The notes under the pieces are model-generated. The model was not told the DNA's origin and did not search any database. It was given only the letters and a program-made list of their open reading frames with translations. The position numbers were made by a program, and so were the translations under genes. Shown here one piece after another: positions 20,117 through 28,112 of a stretch of 64,000 nucleotides of DNA (position 1 is the stretch's first letter; each line of letters starts with the position of its first letter). This DNA comes from Pseudomonas iranensis (GTDB lineage: Bacteria; Pseudomonadota; Gammaproteobacteria; Pseudomonadales; Pseudomonadaceae). The stretch lies in contig NZ_CP077092.1 in assembly GCF_014268585.2 (NCBI RefSeq), positions 434,001-498,000 of the forward strand. Direction: 5' to 3'.

Positions 20117-20914
20117 ATGAAAAAGGTTCTGTTGTTTACCGCATTGGCGGCTGCGCTCACGGCTTCTTTCGCCAACGCTGGCGAGAAACTGGTGGTTGCC
20201 GCAACGCCGGTGCCACACGCTGAAATCCTTGAGCTGATCAAACCGACCCTGGCCAAAGAAGGCGTGGATCTGGAAATCAAGGTATTCACCGATTACGTGC
20301 AACCGAACGTACAGGTCGGCGAGAAGCGTCTGGACGCCAACTACTTTCAGACCCTGCCGTACCTGAACAGCTTCAACCAGGGTAAATACAAGGATGACAA
20401 ATCCAAGTACCTGGTGACCGTGCAGGGCGTCCACGTTGAACCGTTCGGTGGCTACTCGAGCAAGTACAAGACTCTGGCTGAGCTGCCGGACGGCGCGACC
20501 ATCGCCATCCCCAACGAAGGCAGCAACAGCGGCCGCGCCCTGATCCTGCTGCAGAAGGCCGGCCTGATCGAACTGAAAGATCCGAAAAACGCTCTGGCAA
20601 CGCCGAAAGACATCGCCAAGAACCCGCATAACTTCAAGTTCAAGGAACTGGAATCGGCCCTGCTGCCGCGCGTGCTGAAGGAAGTTGATTTGGACATGAT
20701 CAACACCAACTACGCGCTGGAAGCCAAGCTGAATCCGCAGAAAGACGCGCTGGTGATCGAAGGTGCTGACTCGCCGTACGTGAACTTCCTGGTTGCCCGT
20801 GAGGACAACAAGAACAGCGACGCGATCCAGAAACTGGCCAAGGCCCTGACCAGCCCGGAAGTCAAAGCCTTCATCGAGAAGAAGTACAGCGGCGCGGTGT
20901 TGCCGGCGTTCTGA
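20117..20914 (+). CDS. Orphan MetQ/NlpA-family substrate-binding protein
   Basis: A 265-residue NlpA/MetQ-family periplasmic binding protein: VVAATPVPHAEILE, then VEPFGGYSSKYKTLAELPDGA and NTNYALEA, as in methionine-binding proteins. It has a conventional signal peptide (LAAALTASFANA) rather than a lipobox. No permease or ATPase adjoins it. It may feed the MetNI pair at 34917-36672 or serve another organosulfur compound. An AT-rich promoter region (19950-20116) precedes it and a strong terminator follows. Confidence 0.88.
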   Translation: MKKVLLFTALAAALTASFANAGEKLVVAATPVPHAEILELIKPTLAKEGVDLEIKVFTDYVQPNVQVGEKRLDANYFQTLPYLNSFNQGKYKDDKSKYLVTVQGVHVEPFGGYSSKYKTLAELPDGATIAIPNEGSNSGRALILLQKAGLIELKDPKNALATPKDIAKNPHNFKFKELESALLPRVLKEVDLDMINTNYALEAKLNPQKDALVIEGADSPYVNFLVAREDNKNSDAIQKLAKALTSPEVKAFIEKKYSGAVLPAF

Positions 20915-20943
20915 TCTGACTTGAGTGAATCTGCTTCAGATGC

Positions 20944-20980
20944 AAAAACGCCGATGGCCTTGATGGTCATCGGCGTTTTT
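20944..20980 (+). terminator. Terminator after the orphan MetQ-type gene
   Basis: A near-perfect hairpin: AAAAACGCCGATG pairs with CATCGGCGTTTTT, ending in five T residues. The symmetry would let it work on both strands. Confidence 0.88.
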
Positions 20981-20997
20981 GTGTGTGCGTTAAAAAG

Positions 20998-21200
20998 CCC
21001 CTCACCCTAACCCTCTCCCAGAGGGAGAGGGAACCGATACGGGGATATTCGAGAGATACGCCGACCTGAACGTATCGCTCTGAATCCAGCATCGCTGAAG
21101 CCCAGCCAAGCCATAATCGCCAAGATCTTCCAGGTCGATGTACAACGCGAGACACCTCGGTCGGCCCCCTCTCCCTCCGGGAGAGGGCTGGGGTGAGGGG
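20998..21200. repeat. Long palindromic intergenic repeat, copy 2 of 3
   Basis: The element runs from CCCCTCACCCTAACCC to GGCTGGGGTGAGGGG, with AAAAG and CTTTT continuing the inverted symmetry outside. The core CAGGTCGATGTACAACGCGA and CTCGGTCGG matches copies 1 and 3. Confidence 0.87.
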
Positions 21201-21208
21201 CTTTTGAT

Positions 21209-21298
21209 TTACGCTGTGGTCTTCAACGCCCGTCTCAACGCCACCAGCAATTTCACGATGTCCTGCGGATCCAGCCGCTGCGGCACTTTTACGTCCAT
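21209..21298 (-). CDS. Possible 29-residue small protein
   Basis: A short frame begins MDVKVPQRLDPQDIVKLLVA and ends in TAA beside the long repeat. AAGGAAG lies six bases before its ATG, a good ribosome-binding site. The sequence would form one amphipathic helix. I do not recognise it. The rest of the 660-bp gap holds the repeat, a terminator and an AT-rich promoter region (about 21400-21578) with CTTATTCC at 21410-21417. Confidence 0.35.
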   Translation of the reverse strand: MDVKVPQRLDPQDIVKLLVALRRALKTTA

Positions 21299-21578
21299 GT
21301 TGTTCTTCCTTGTGGTGAATGGGCCGGAGAGTCTGGCCAAAAGCTGTGGTTCCTTGGAGGTCTTTCGTGGAAAAAAGATCCGTCCTACAGCGCAAAGAAA
21401 AATAGCCGTCTTATTCCTTCCCGGCAAATCCACAGGATAGTTTTTTGGGTGATATCAATATGCTTTAAAGGTATTTAAATTATGGTTTTTATACCTATAA
21501 AGTCAGTGCCTGCCGGGCGGCCATCCGCCGTCCATGGATTGCATCATCGCCGCTTACCAAGCAGCGTCAGGACGCTTC

Positions 21579-22244
21579 ATGACTTTCGACTACGCCTTTA
21601 TCCTCAGCACCTTGCCGGCTTTTCTCAAAGCCGTCGGCGTGACTCTGCAGGTCGGTTTGATTGTGATCGGCACTTCGCTGCTGGTGGCGCTGCTCAACGC
21701 GACGATTCTGGTGTTTCGCACGCCATACCTGCAAAAACTGGTCGGCCTCTACGTAGAGCTGGCGCGCAACACGCCGTTGCTGATTCAGCTGTTCTTCGTC
21801 TACTTCGCGTTGCCGGCGGTGGGGATCCAGGTTTCCGGTTTCACTGCGGCAATCATCACCATGACTTTCCTTGGCGGCGCCTATCTCACCGAAGTGCTGC
21901 GCGCCGGCGTCGATGCGGTGCCCCAGGCACAACTGGAATCCGGGCGGTCGATTGGCCTGTCCCACGGCCAGTTGCTGCGCTATGTGATCCTGCCGCAGGC
22001 GGGGATCCTCAGCCTGCCGTCACTGTTCGCCAATTTCATTTTCCTGCTCAAGGAAACCACCGTGGTTTCGGCCGTGGCGGTGCCGGAAATCCTCTACACC
22101 ACCAAAAGCTACATCGCGCTCTATTACAAAACCTACGAAATGCTCGCCGTGCTGACGCTGATCTGCGTGCTGCTGTTCTTGCCGCTGTCGCTGTTGCTCA
22201 GCCGTCTGGAAAGGAGGCTCCAGCATGGCCAGTTCGGGTCTTGA
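21579..22244 (+). CDS. Amino-acid ABC transporter permease 1
   Basis: A 221-residue permease of the polar amino-acid (HisMQ/GlnP) family. GVTLQVGLIVIGTSLLVALL opens the domain, and VELARNTPLLIQLFFVYFAL and ESGRSIGLSHGQLLRYVILPQ (the EAA-type loop) are typical. The start at 21579 (MTFDYAFILSTLP) is preferred over 21534 because the extra residues do not fit the family. It begins a four-gene operon whose parts overlap. The position among sulfur genes suggests a sulfur-containing amino acid or derivative. Confidence 0.86.
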   Translation: MTFDYAFILSTLPAFLKAVGVTLQVGLIVIGTSLLVALLNATILVFRTPYLQKLVGLYVELARNTPLLIQLFFVYFALPAVGIQVSGFTAAIITMTFLGGAYLTEVLRAGVDAVPQAQLESGRSIGLSHGQLLRYVILPQAGILSLPSLFANFIFLLKETTVVSAVAVPEILYTTKSYIALYYKTYEMLAVLTLICVLLFLPLSLLLSRLERRLQHGQFGS

Positions 22245-22884
22245 GTTGCTGTGGATATCATTGCCGCAACTGGCAAAAGGCGCCGGGCAAACCCTGTCGA
22301 TCTCGTTTCTGAGCATCGCCATCAGTACGATCGGCGGTGTGTTCTACGGTGTGTTGCGCACGTTGAACGTCACGTGGCTGAACGCGGTTTTGCGCGTCTA
22401 TCTGGAGCTGTTCCGGGCGATTCCGGTGCTGGTCTGGTTGTACCTGCTGTTCTTCGGTCTGCCGATTTTCTTCGGCCTGAGCCTGCCGAGCTTCTGGTGC
22501 GCGGTGCTGGTGCTGTCGCTGTGGGGCGCCAGCGAAGTTGGCGAGGTGGCGCGCGGTGCGCTGCACTCGTTGCCGCGCGGACAGCGTGAAGCGGGGCTGT
22601 CGATCGGCCTCAATGCAGCTCAACTCTATGGCTACGTGCTGCTGCCGCAAGCGCTCAAGCGCATGACGCCGCCGACCATCAATGTCTATACGCGGATCAT
22701 CAAGACCAGTTCCCTGGCGGTGCTGATTGGCGTGGTGGATGTGATCAAGGTCGGCCAGCAGATCATCGAGCGCACCTACGAATCAGTACTGATTTACGGT
22801 GCGCTGTTCCTGTTTTTCTTTTTCATCTGCTATCCGCTCTCGGCCGCTTCGCGCGTGCTGGAGCGACGCTGGACGCAAGCATGA
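22225..22884 (+). CDS. Amino-acid ABC transporter permease 2
   Basis: A 219-residue permease of the same family. VYLELFRAIPVLVWLYLLFF and REAGLSIGLNAAQLYGYVLL mark the usual segments. AAGGAGG sits seven bases before the ATG, inside the end of the previous gene, which it overlaps by 20 bp. Confidence 0.9.
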   Translation: MASSGLELLWISLPQLAKGAGQTLSISFLSIAISTIGGVFYGVLRTLNVTWLNAVLRVYLELFRAIPVLVWLYLLFFGLPIFFGLSLPSFWCAVLVLSLWGASEVGEVARGALHSLPRGQREAGLSIGLNAAQLYGYVLLPQALKRMTPPTINVYTRIIKTSSLAVLIGVVDVIKVGQQIIERTYESVLIYGALFLFFFFICYPLSAASRVLERRWTQA

Positions 22885-23660
22885 GCGCACTGATCGAGTT
22901 TCACGGTTTCAACAAATTCTATGGCGCCCAGCAGGTGCTCAATGGCATCGACCTGCAAGTGCAGAGCGGCGAAGTGGTGGTCATTCTCGGACCCAGCGGT
23001 TGCGGCAAAAGCACCTTGCTGCGTTGCCTCAATGGACTGGAAGAGGCCCACAGCGGCAGCTTGAAGTTCATCGGGCGCGAGCTGTTGGACAATTCCATCG
23101 ACTGGCGCGAAATCCGTCAGCAGATCGGCATGGTGTTCCAGAGTTATCACCTGTTCCCGCACATGAGCGTGCTCGACAATCTGCTGCTCGGCCCGCTCAA
23201 GGTGCAGAAGCGCCAGCGTCGCGAAGCGCAGCAGCAGGCCGAAGCCTTGCTTGAGCGTGTCGGCCTGCTGGACAAGCGCGATGCTTTCCCGCGTCAGCTC
23301 TCCGGCGGCCAGCAGCAACGCATCGCCATTGTCCGCTCGCTGTGCATGAACCCGCGGGTCATGCTCTTCGACGAAGTCACCGCCGCCCTCGATCCGGAAA
23401 TGGTCAAGGAAGTACTTCAAGTCATTCAGGGCCTGGCCCGCGAAGGCATGACCCTGTTGATCGTCACCCACGAAATGGCCTTCGCCCGCGCGGTGGCCGA
23501 CCGCATCGTGTTCATGGATGCCGGACGCATCCTCGAACAGTCCCCACCCGAGATTTTCTTTACGAACCCGCAAACCGCACGCGCGCAGCAGTTTCTGGAG
23601 AAGTTCTCCTTCGTTGCCACATCGCCAGAAACGAATCCGAAAAAGGAACTGGAACTATGA
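22881..23660 (+). CDS. Amino-acid ABC transporter ATP-binding protein
   Basis: A 259-residue GlnQ-type ATPase: Walker A GPSGCGKSTLL, signature LSGGQQQR, Walker B VMLFDEVTAALDP and switch THEMAFA. The usual DEPTSALDP is altered to DEVTAALDP here. Its ATG overlaps the previous stop by four bases, and its stop overlaps the next ATG the same way. Confidence 0.92.
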   Translation: MSALIEFHGFNKFYGAQQVLNGIDLQVQSGEVVVILGPSGCGKSTLLRCLNGLEEAHSGSLKFIGRELLDNSIDWREIRQQIGMVFQSYHLFPHMSVLDNLLLGPLKVQKRQRREAQQQAEALLERVGLLDKRDAFPRQLSGGQQQRIAIVRSLCMNPRVMLFDEVTAALDPEMVKEVLQVIQGLAREGMTLLIVTHEMAFARAVADRIVFMDAGRILEQSPPEIFFTNPQTARAQQFLEKFSFVATSPETNPKKELEL

Positions 23661-24529
23661 AAACTGCCGCTTTGTTATTGCCCCTGCTTAGCCTCGCCTT
23701 GCTTGCCGGTTGCAGTAAAACCGAAGAGCCACCAAAGCCGAAAGTCGCTAGCGAAAGCGCCGCACCCGCCGGTTATCTGGACAAGATCAAGGCCCGCGAC
23801 AAACTGATCGTTGGTGTATTTACCGACAAGCCCCCGTTCGGTTTCGTCGATGAGGCCGGGCGCTACGTTGGCTTCGACACCGACATTGGCCGGCGCTTCG
23901 CCAAAGATCTGCTCGGCGATGAAAACAAGGTCGAGTTTGTTGCCGTCGAGCCGGCCAGTCGCATTCCGTTTTTGCAGAGCGACAAGGTCGACCTGATCCT
24001 CGCCAACATGACCGTCACGCCCGAGCGCAAGGAAGCGGTGGAATTCACCAACCCGAACCTCAAGGTCGCCGTGCAGGCGCTGGTGCCGCAGGGCAGTTCG
24101 GTGAAGAAACTCGATGATCTGGCGACGCGCACCACGATTGTCACCACCGGCACCACCGCGGATATCTGGCTGACCAAAAACCATCCGGACTGGAAACTGC
24201 TCAAGTTCGAAAAGAACTCCGAGTCGCTGCAAGCCTTGGCCAACGGTCGTGGCGATGCCTATGCGCAGGACAATCTGGTGCTGTTCAGCTGGGCCAAGCA
24301 GAACCCGGGGTATCGCGTGCTTGAAGAAAAGCTCGGAGCCGAGGCGCCGATTGCGCCGGCAGTGAAAAAGGGCAATATCGAGTTGCGTGATTGGGTCAAC
24401 AGCGAATTGGCCAAATTGGGCGAGGAGAAGTACCTGCTCAAGCTGTATGACCAATATGTGCGCAAAGAACTGAGTGATGACACCCGGCCCGAGAGTGTGA
24501 TTGTTGAAGGGGGCAAGTGGCAGGGCTAG
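23657..24529 (+). CDS. Amino-acid ABC transporter substrate-binding lipoprotein
   Basis: A 290-residue family 3 binding protein, probably anchored as a lipoprotein (LLPLLSLALLAGCSK). The fold begins LIVGVFTDKPPFGFVDEAGR, and RIPFLQSDKVDLILANMT and EFTNPNLKVAVQ follow. The start at 23657 (ATGA overlap) is chosen over a much longer frame that reads through the ATPase gene. The ligand is unknown; the neighbourhood favours a sulfur amino acid. Confidence 0.88.
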   Translation: MKTAALLLPLLSLALLAGCSKTEEPPKPKVASESAAPAGYLDKIKARDKLIVGVFTDKPPFGFVDEAGRYVGFDTDIGRRFAKDLLGDENKVEFVAVEPASRIPFLQSDKVDLILANMTVTPERKEAVEFTNPNLKVAVQALVPQGSSVKKLDDLATRTTIVTTGTTADIWLTKNHPDWKLLKFEKNSESLQALANGRGDAYAQDNLVLFSWAKQNPGYRVLEEKLGAEAPIAPAVKKGNIELRDWVNSELAKLGEEKYLLKLYDQYVRKELSDDTRPESVIVEGGKWQG

Positions 24530-24560
24530 TGCCTTGATTCAGCGGTGACGCTTGAATCGC

Positions 24561-24627
24561 TTTCGCGAGCAGGCTCGCTCCCACATTTGACCGCGTACGA
24601 TTGTGGGAGCGGGCCTGCTTGCGAATT
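24561..24627. repeat. REP pair, family D
   Basis: TTTCGCGAGCAGGCTCGCTC and the inverted TGTGGGAGCGGGCCTGCTTG face each other between convergent genes. Confidence 0.88.
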
Positions 24628-24640
24628 TTTCAGTCACCGC

Positions 24641-25801
24641 TCAATCCGGCCAATGCCACGCCGGCTCATCCAGCACCCGCTGCCCGACAATCCCGGTCTG
24701 CCCCAGCGTCTTCTCCAGCACGATGCAATTGCACTCCGGGTCTTCCTGCAACGCCGAGATCAGTCGCCGCGCGTGGGACACGACCCACACCTGACATTGC
24801 TCCGAAGCTCGAATGATCAGCCGCGCCAGCGCCGGCAGCAGGTCCGGGTGCAGGCTGGTTTCCGGTTCGTTGAGCACCATCAGCGTTGGCGGGCGCGGGG
24901 TCAGCAGGGCGGCGATCAGCAGCAGATAGCGCAAGGTGCCGTCGGAGAGTTCTGCCGCCGACAACGGCCGCAACAAGCCTTCCTGATAAAACTCGATGGC
25001 AAAGCGTCCACCGGCCAACGGCGCAATGTTCAGGCGCGCGCCGGGAAACGCATCGCTGATCGCCGCTGTTAACGCCTGCGGATCGCCGATCTCGATGATC
25101 GTCTGCAAGGCTGCCGCCAGATCGCGGCCATCGTGATGCAGCACGGGCGTGCGAGTGCCCAGTTGCGGCTGCCGCACCGGCGCGTCGGCATCGCTGCGAA
25201 AGTGATCATAAAAGCGCCAGCGCCGGATGAATTCGCGCATCTGGAACACTTCCGGCGAGCTGCGCAGATTGCCGACCTGATCGAACAGGCTGTCGAAGTT
25301 CGGCGTGTGTTGCGCCAGCACATCCCAGGCGCGACCTTCGCGGGCGCGGATCATCGGACCGTTGCGATCGACCAGCAGGCTCGCCGGGCGAAACACCGGG
25401 CCGGCCCAGATGCACTCACGCTTGATCTCCGGGTCGAGGGCAAAGCATGAAGTGCTTGGCTCCGGCAGGCCCAGGCCGATGGCGTAGCTGAAATCCTCGC
25501 CGGCGAATCCCAGTCGCAAGCGCTTGGCGCCGTGGCGCACCGTCGGCTCGATGGCCACTTCACCGTTGCGCATGCGTCGGCTGATGGTTTCCGGCCCGGC
25601 CCAGAACGTCGAATCCAGCCCGCCTTCGCGCGCCAGCGCATTGACCACGCCGCCCTGGGCGGTTTCCGCCAGCAGGCGCAAGGCGCGATAGAGGTTCGAC
25701 TTGCCGCTGCCGTTGGGCCCGGTAATCAGGTTCAGGCGCCCGAGCGGAATCACCAGTTTGTTGATCGAGCGGTAATTGGCCACCGCCAGGGTGTTGAGCA
25801 T
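24641..25801 (-). CDS. AAA family ATPase, RecF/SMC-like
   Basis: A 386-residue ABC-type AAA ATPase resembling the ATPase part of OLD/RecF proteins. Walker A GPNGSGKS is at residues 28-35, a signature-like LSDGTLRYLLL and Walker B LMVLNEPETSLHP are near the end, and VVSHARRLI follows. No TOPRIM nuclease domain is visible. The ATG at 25801 is preferred over 25840 because AAGGA lies just before it. It is monocistronic, and no adjacent partner gene suggests a defence pair. Its function is unknown. Confidence 0.8.
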   Translation of the reverse strand: MLNTLAVANYRSINKLVIPLGRLNLITGPNGSGKSNLYRALRLLAETAQGGVVNALAREGGLDSTFWAGPETISRRMRNGEVAIEPTVRHGAKRLRLGFAGEDFSYAIGLGLPEPSTSCFALDPEIKRECIWAGPVFRPASLLVDRNGPMIRAREGRAWDVLAQHTPNFDSLFDQVGNLRSSPEVFQMREFIRRWRFYDHFRSDADAPVRQPQLGTRTPVLHHDGRDLAAALQTIIEIGDPQALTAAISDAFPGARLNIAPLAGGRFAIEFYQEGLLRPLSAAELSDGTLRYLLLIAALLTPRPPTLMVLNEPETSLHPDLLPALARLIIRASEQCQVWVVSHARRLISALQEDPECNCIVLEKTLGQTGIVGQRVLDEPAWHWPD

Positions 25802-25947
25802 GAAATCCTTCTCCGGGTCACTGCGATACTCGGGCAGCATACCTTTAATGAGATAAATCTGGTGTTGGCGTCCGCAACCGTGGAACCCTGTTCTAAGCTC
25901 TGAAGTCGTATCGTCTCGACAGCAGCATTTAAGGCCAAGGAGTGTGC

Positions 25948-27051
25948 ATGGCAGGTCCCGGATTGAAAGTGCTGATGGCCGTGAGCGCCATGGCGTTGCT
26001 CACCGCATGCGGCGACAAGAAACCTGCTCAGGAATATCTGCCACGGGTCTTTGTGCAAGAGGTCGAACCGGCCAACTACGCCGCCGCGGTGACCCTCACC
26101 GGTGACGTGCAGGCGCGAGTGCAGACGCAGTTGTCATTCCGCGTCGGCGGCAAGATCATCCAGCGCATGGTCGATGTCGGCGACCGCGTCACGGCCAAGC
26201 AGGTGCTGGCCAAACTCGATCCGAAAGATCTGCAGACCAACGTCGATTCCGCTCAGGCCCAGGTCGTCGCCGAACAGGCCCGCGTGAAGCAAGCTGCAGC
26301 CGCTTTCGTGCGTCAGCAAAAACTCCTGCCCAAGGGCTACACCAGCCAGAGCGAATACGATTCGGCACAAGCCGCGCTGCGCAGCAGCCAGAGCGCATTG
26401 AGCGCGGCGCAGGCGCAGCTGGCCAACGCCAGGGACCAGCTCAGCTACACCGCGCTGATCGCCGATGCACCCGGGGTGATCACCGAGCGCCAGGCCGAAG
26501 TCGGCCAGGTAGTGCAGGCCACCGCGCCGATTTTCAGCCTCGCACGCGATGGCGACCGCGACGCGGTATTCAATGTCTACGAATCGCTGCTGGCCGAGCG
26601 TCCGTCCGATCGTTCGATCGTGGTCAGCCTGCTCGACAATCCCGAGATCAAAACCACCGGCACCGTGCGTGAGATCACGCCGTCGGTGTCGGCGCAATCG
26701 GGCACCGTGCAGGTCAAGGTCAGCCTCGACAAGCTGCCGCCAGGCATGCAGCTCGGTTCGGTGGTCAGTGCCACCGCCAAGGGCACCGGCAAATCGGCGG
26801 TGGAACTGCCCTGGTCGGCGCTGACAAAAAACATCAGCGACCCGGCGGTGTGGCTGGTCGATGACAAAGGCGAAGCGCAGTTGCACACGGTCACGGTCGG
26901 TCGCTACCTGACCGGCAAAGTGATCATCAGCGAAGGCCTCAAGGGCGGTGAGAAAGTCATTGTCGCCGGCGGCCAGTTGCTGCACCCCGGCATGAAAGTC
27001 GAGATTGCCGAAAACACCTACAAGGATCTGCAACCGGGAGCGCAGCCATGA
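25948..27051 (+). CDS. triA: RND efflux adaptor TriA-like lipoprotein
   Basis: A 367-residue membrane fusion protein with a lipobox (AVSAMALLTACGDK). The lipoyl half-motif SFRVGGKIIQRMVDVGD leads into an alpha-helical hairpin (about residues 90-160) and beta-barrel domains. Two adaptor genes in tandem before one RND gene are the hallmark of TriABC (PA0156-0158), the triclosan pump of P. aeruginosa. AAGGAG stands five bases before the ATG. An outer-membrane channel is not encoded here, which fits TriABC using OpmH from elsewhere. Confidence 0.85.
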   Translation: MAGPGLKVLMAVSAMALLTACGDKKPAQEYLPRVFVQEVEPANYAAAVTLTGDVQARVQTQLSFRVGGKIIQRMVDVGDRVTAKQVLAKLDPKDLQTNVDSAQAQVVAEQARVKQAAAAFVRQQKLLPKGYTSQSEYDSAQAALRSSQSALSAAQAQLANARDQLSYTALIADAPGVITERQAEVGQVVQATAPIFSLARDGDRDAVFNVYESLLAERPSDRSIVVSLLDNPEIKTTGTVREITPSVSAQSGTVQVKVSLDKLPPGMQLGSVVSATAKGTGKSAVELPWSALTKNISDPAVWLVDDKGEAQLHTVTVGRYLTGKVIISEGLKGGEKVIVAGGQLLHPGMKVEIAENTYKDLQPGAQP

Positions 27052-28112
27052 AGCGCCTCGGCCTGTTGTGCATGGCGTTGCTGCTGGGCGCCTGCTCGGA
27101 AAAGGAAACCCCGCCGGAACCGGTACGTCCGGTGCTGTCGGTCACGGTCAAAGCCCTCAACGAAGAAAGCCTCGGACGCTTTGCCGGCAGCATTCAGGCG
27201 CGTTACGAGAGCAACACCGGTTTCCGCGTCGGTGGACGCATCGCCAGTCGCAACGTCGATGTCGGCGCCGAGGTGCAGAAGGGCACCTTGCTCGCCACTC
27301 TCGACCCATCCGACCAGCAGAACCAGTTACGTTCGGCTCAGGGCGATCTGGCGAGGATCCAGGCGCAGTTGATCAACGCCCAGGCCAACGCACGTCGTCA
27401 GCAAGCGCTGTTCGATCGAGGCGTCGGTGCGCAGGCGCAACTGGACGTCGCCAACACCGATCTGAAAACCACTCAGGCCTCGCTCGATCAGGCGCGCGCG
27501 GCGGTCAGCCAGAGCAAGGATCAGTTGAGCTACACCGAGCTGCGCTCCGATCACAAAGCTGTGGTCACCGCGTGGAACGCCGAAGCCGGGCAAGTGGTAA
27601 CTGCCGGGCAACAAGTGGTGACGCTGGCGCAACCGGACATCAAGGAAGCGGTGATCGATCTGCCCGATACCCTGGTCGATCAGTTGCCCAGCGACGTGGT
27701 GTTCTCGGTGGCTGCGCAACTCGACCCGAGCATCAACACCACGGCGATCATCCGCGAGATCGAACCCCAGGCGCAAAGCGCCACGCGCACCCGCCGCGCG
27801 CGCCTGACCCTGTCGGATACACCGGACGGTTTCCGCCTCGGCACCGCGATCAGCGTGACCCTCAGCTCGGCGATCAAGCCGCGCATCGAACTGCCGCTGA
27901 CTGCGTTGCAGGAAGTCGATGGCAAACCCCGGATCTGGGTGATCGACACGCAAAACAAAACCGTCAACCCGCGTGACGTCAGTGTGGTCAGCCGTGGCGA
28001 CCACAGCGTGGTGCTGGCCGGCGGCGTGCAGAATGGCGAGCGCGTGGTCAGCGCCGGCGTCAACAGTCTCAAACCCGGACAATCGGTAAAACTTGACGAG
28101 GACAGTCAATGA
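27048..28112 (+). CDS. triB: RND efflux adaptor TriB-like lipoprotein
   Basis: A 354-residue second adaptor with its own lipobox (MALLLGACSEK), the lipoyl motif NTGFRVGGRIASRNVDVGA and a long helical hairpin. Its length equals that remembered for P. aeruginosa TriB. It overlaps both triA and triC by four bases, so the three proteins are translationally coupled. Confidence 0.85.
   Translation: MKRLGLLCMALLLGACSEKETPPEPVRPVLSVTVKALNEESLGRFAGSIQARYESNTGFRVGGRIASRNVDVGAEVQKGTLLATLDPSDQQNQLRSAQGDLARIQAQLINAQANARRQQALFDRGVGAQAQLDVANTDLKTTQASLDQARAAVSQSKDQLSYTELRSDHKAVVTAWNAEAGQVVTAGQQVVTLAQPDIKEAVIDLPDTLVDQLPSDVVFSVAAQLDPSINTTAIIREIEPQAQSATRTRRARLTLSDTPDGFRLGTAISVTLSSAIKPRIELPLTALQEVDGKPRIWVIDTQNKTVNPRDVSVVSRGDHSVVLAGGVQNGERVVSAGVNSLKPGQSVKLDEDSQ

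Noticed and set aside
23342..23656. N-terminal extension of the binding protein reading through the ATPase gene
   Set aside because: The proper start at 23657 has the lipoprotein signal and ATGA coupling; the extension is out-of-frame ATPase sequence.
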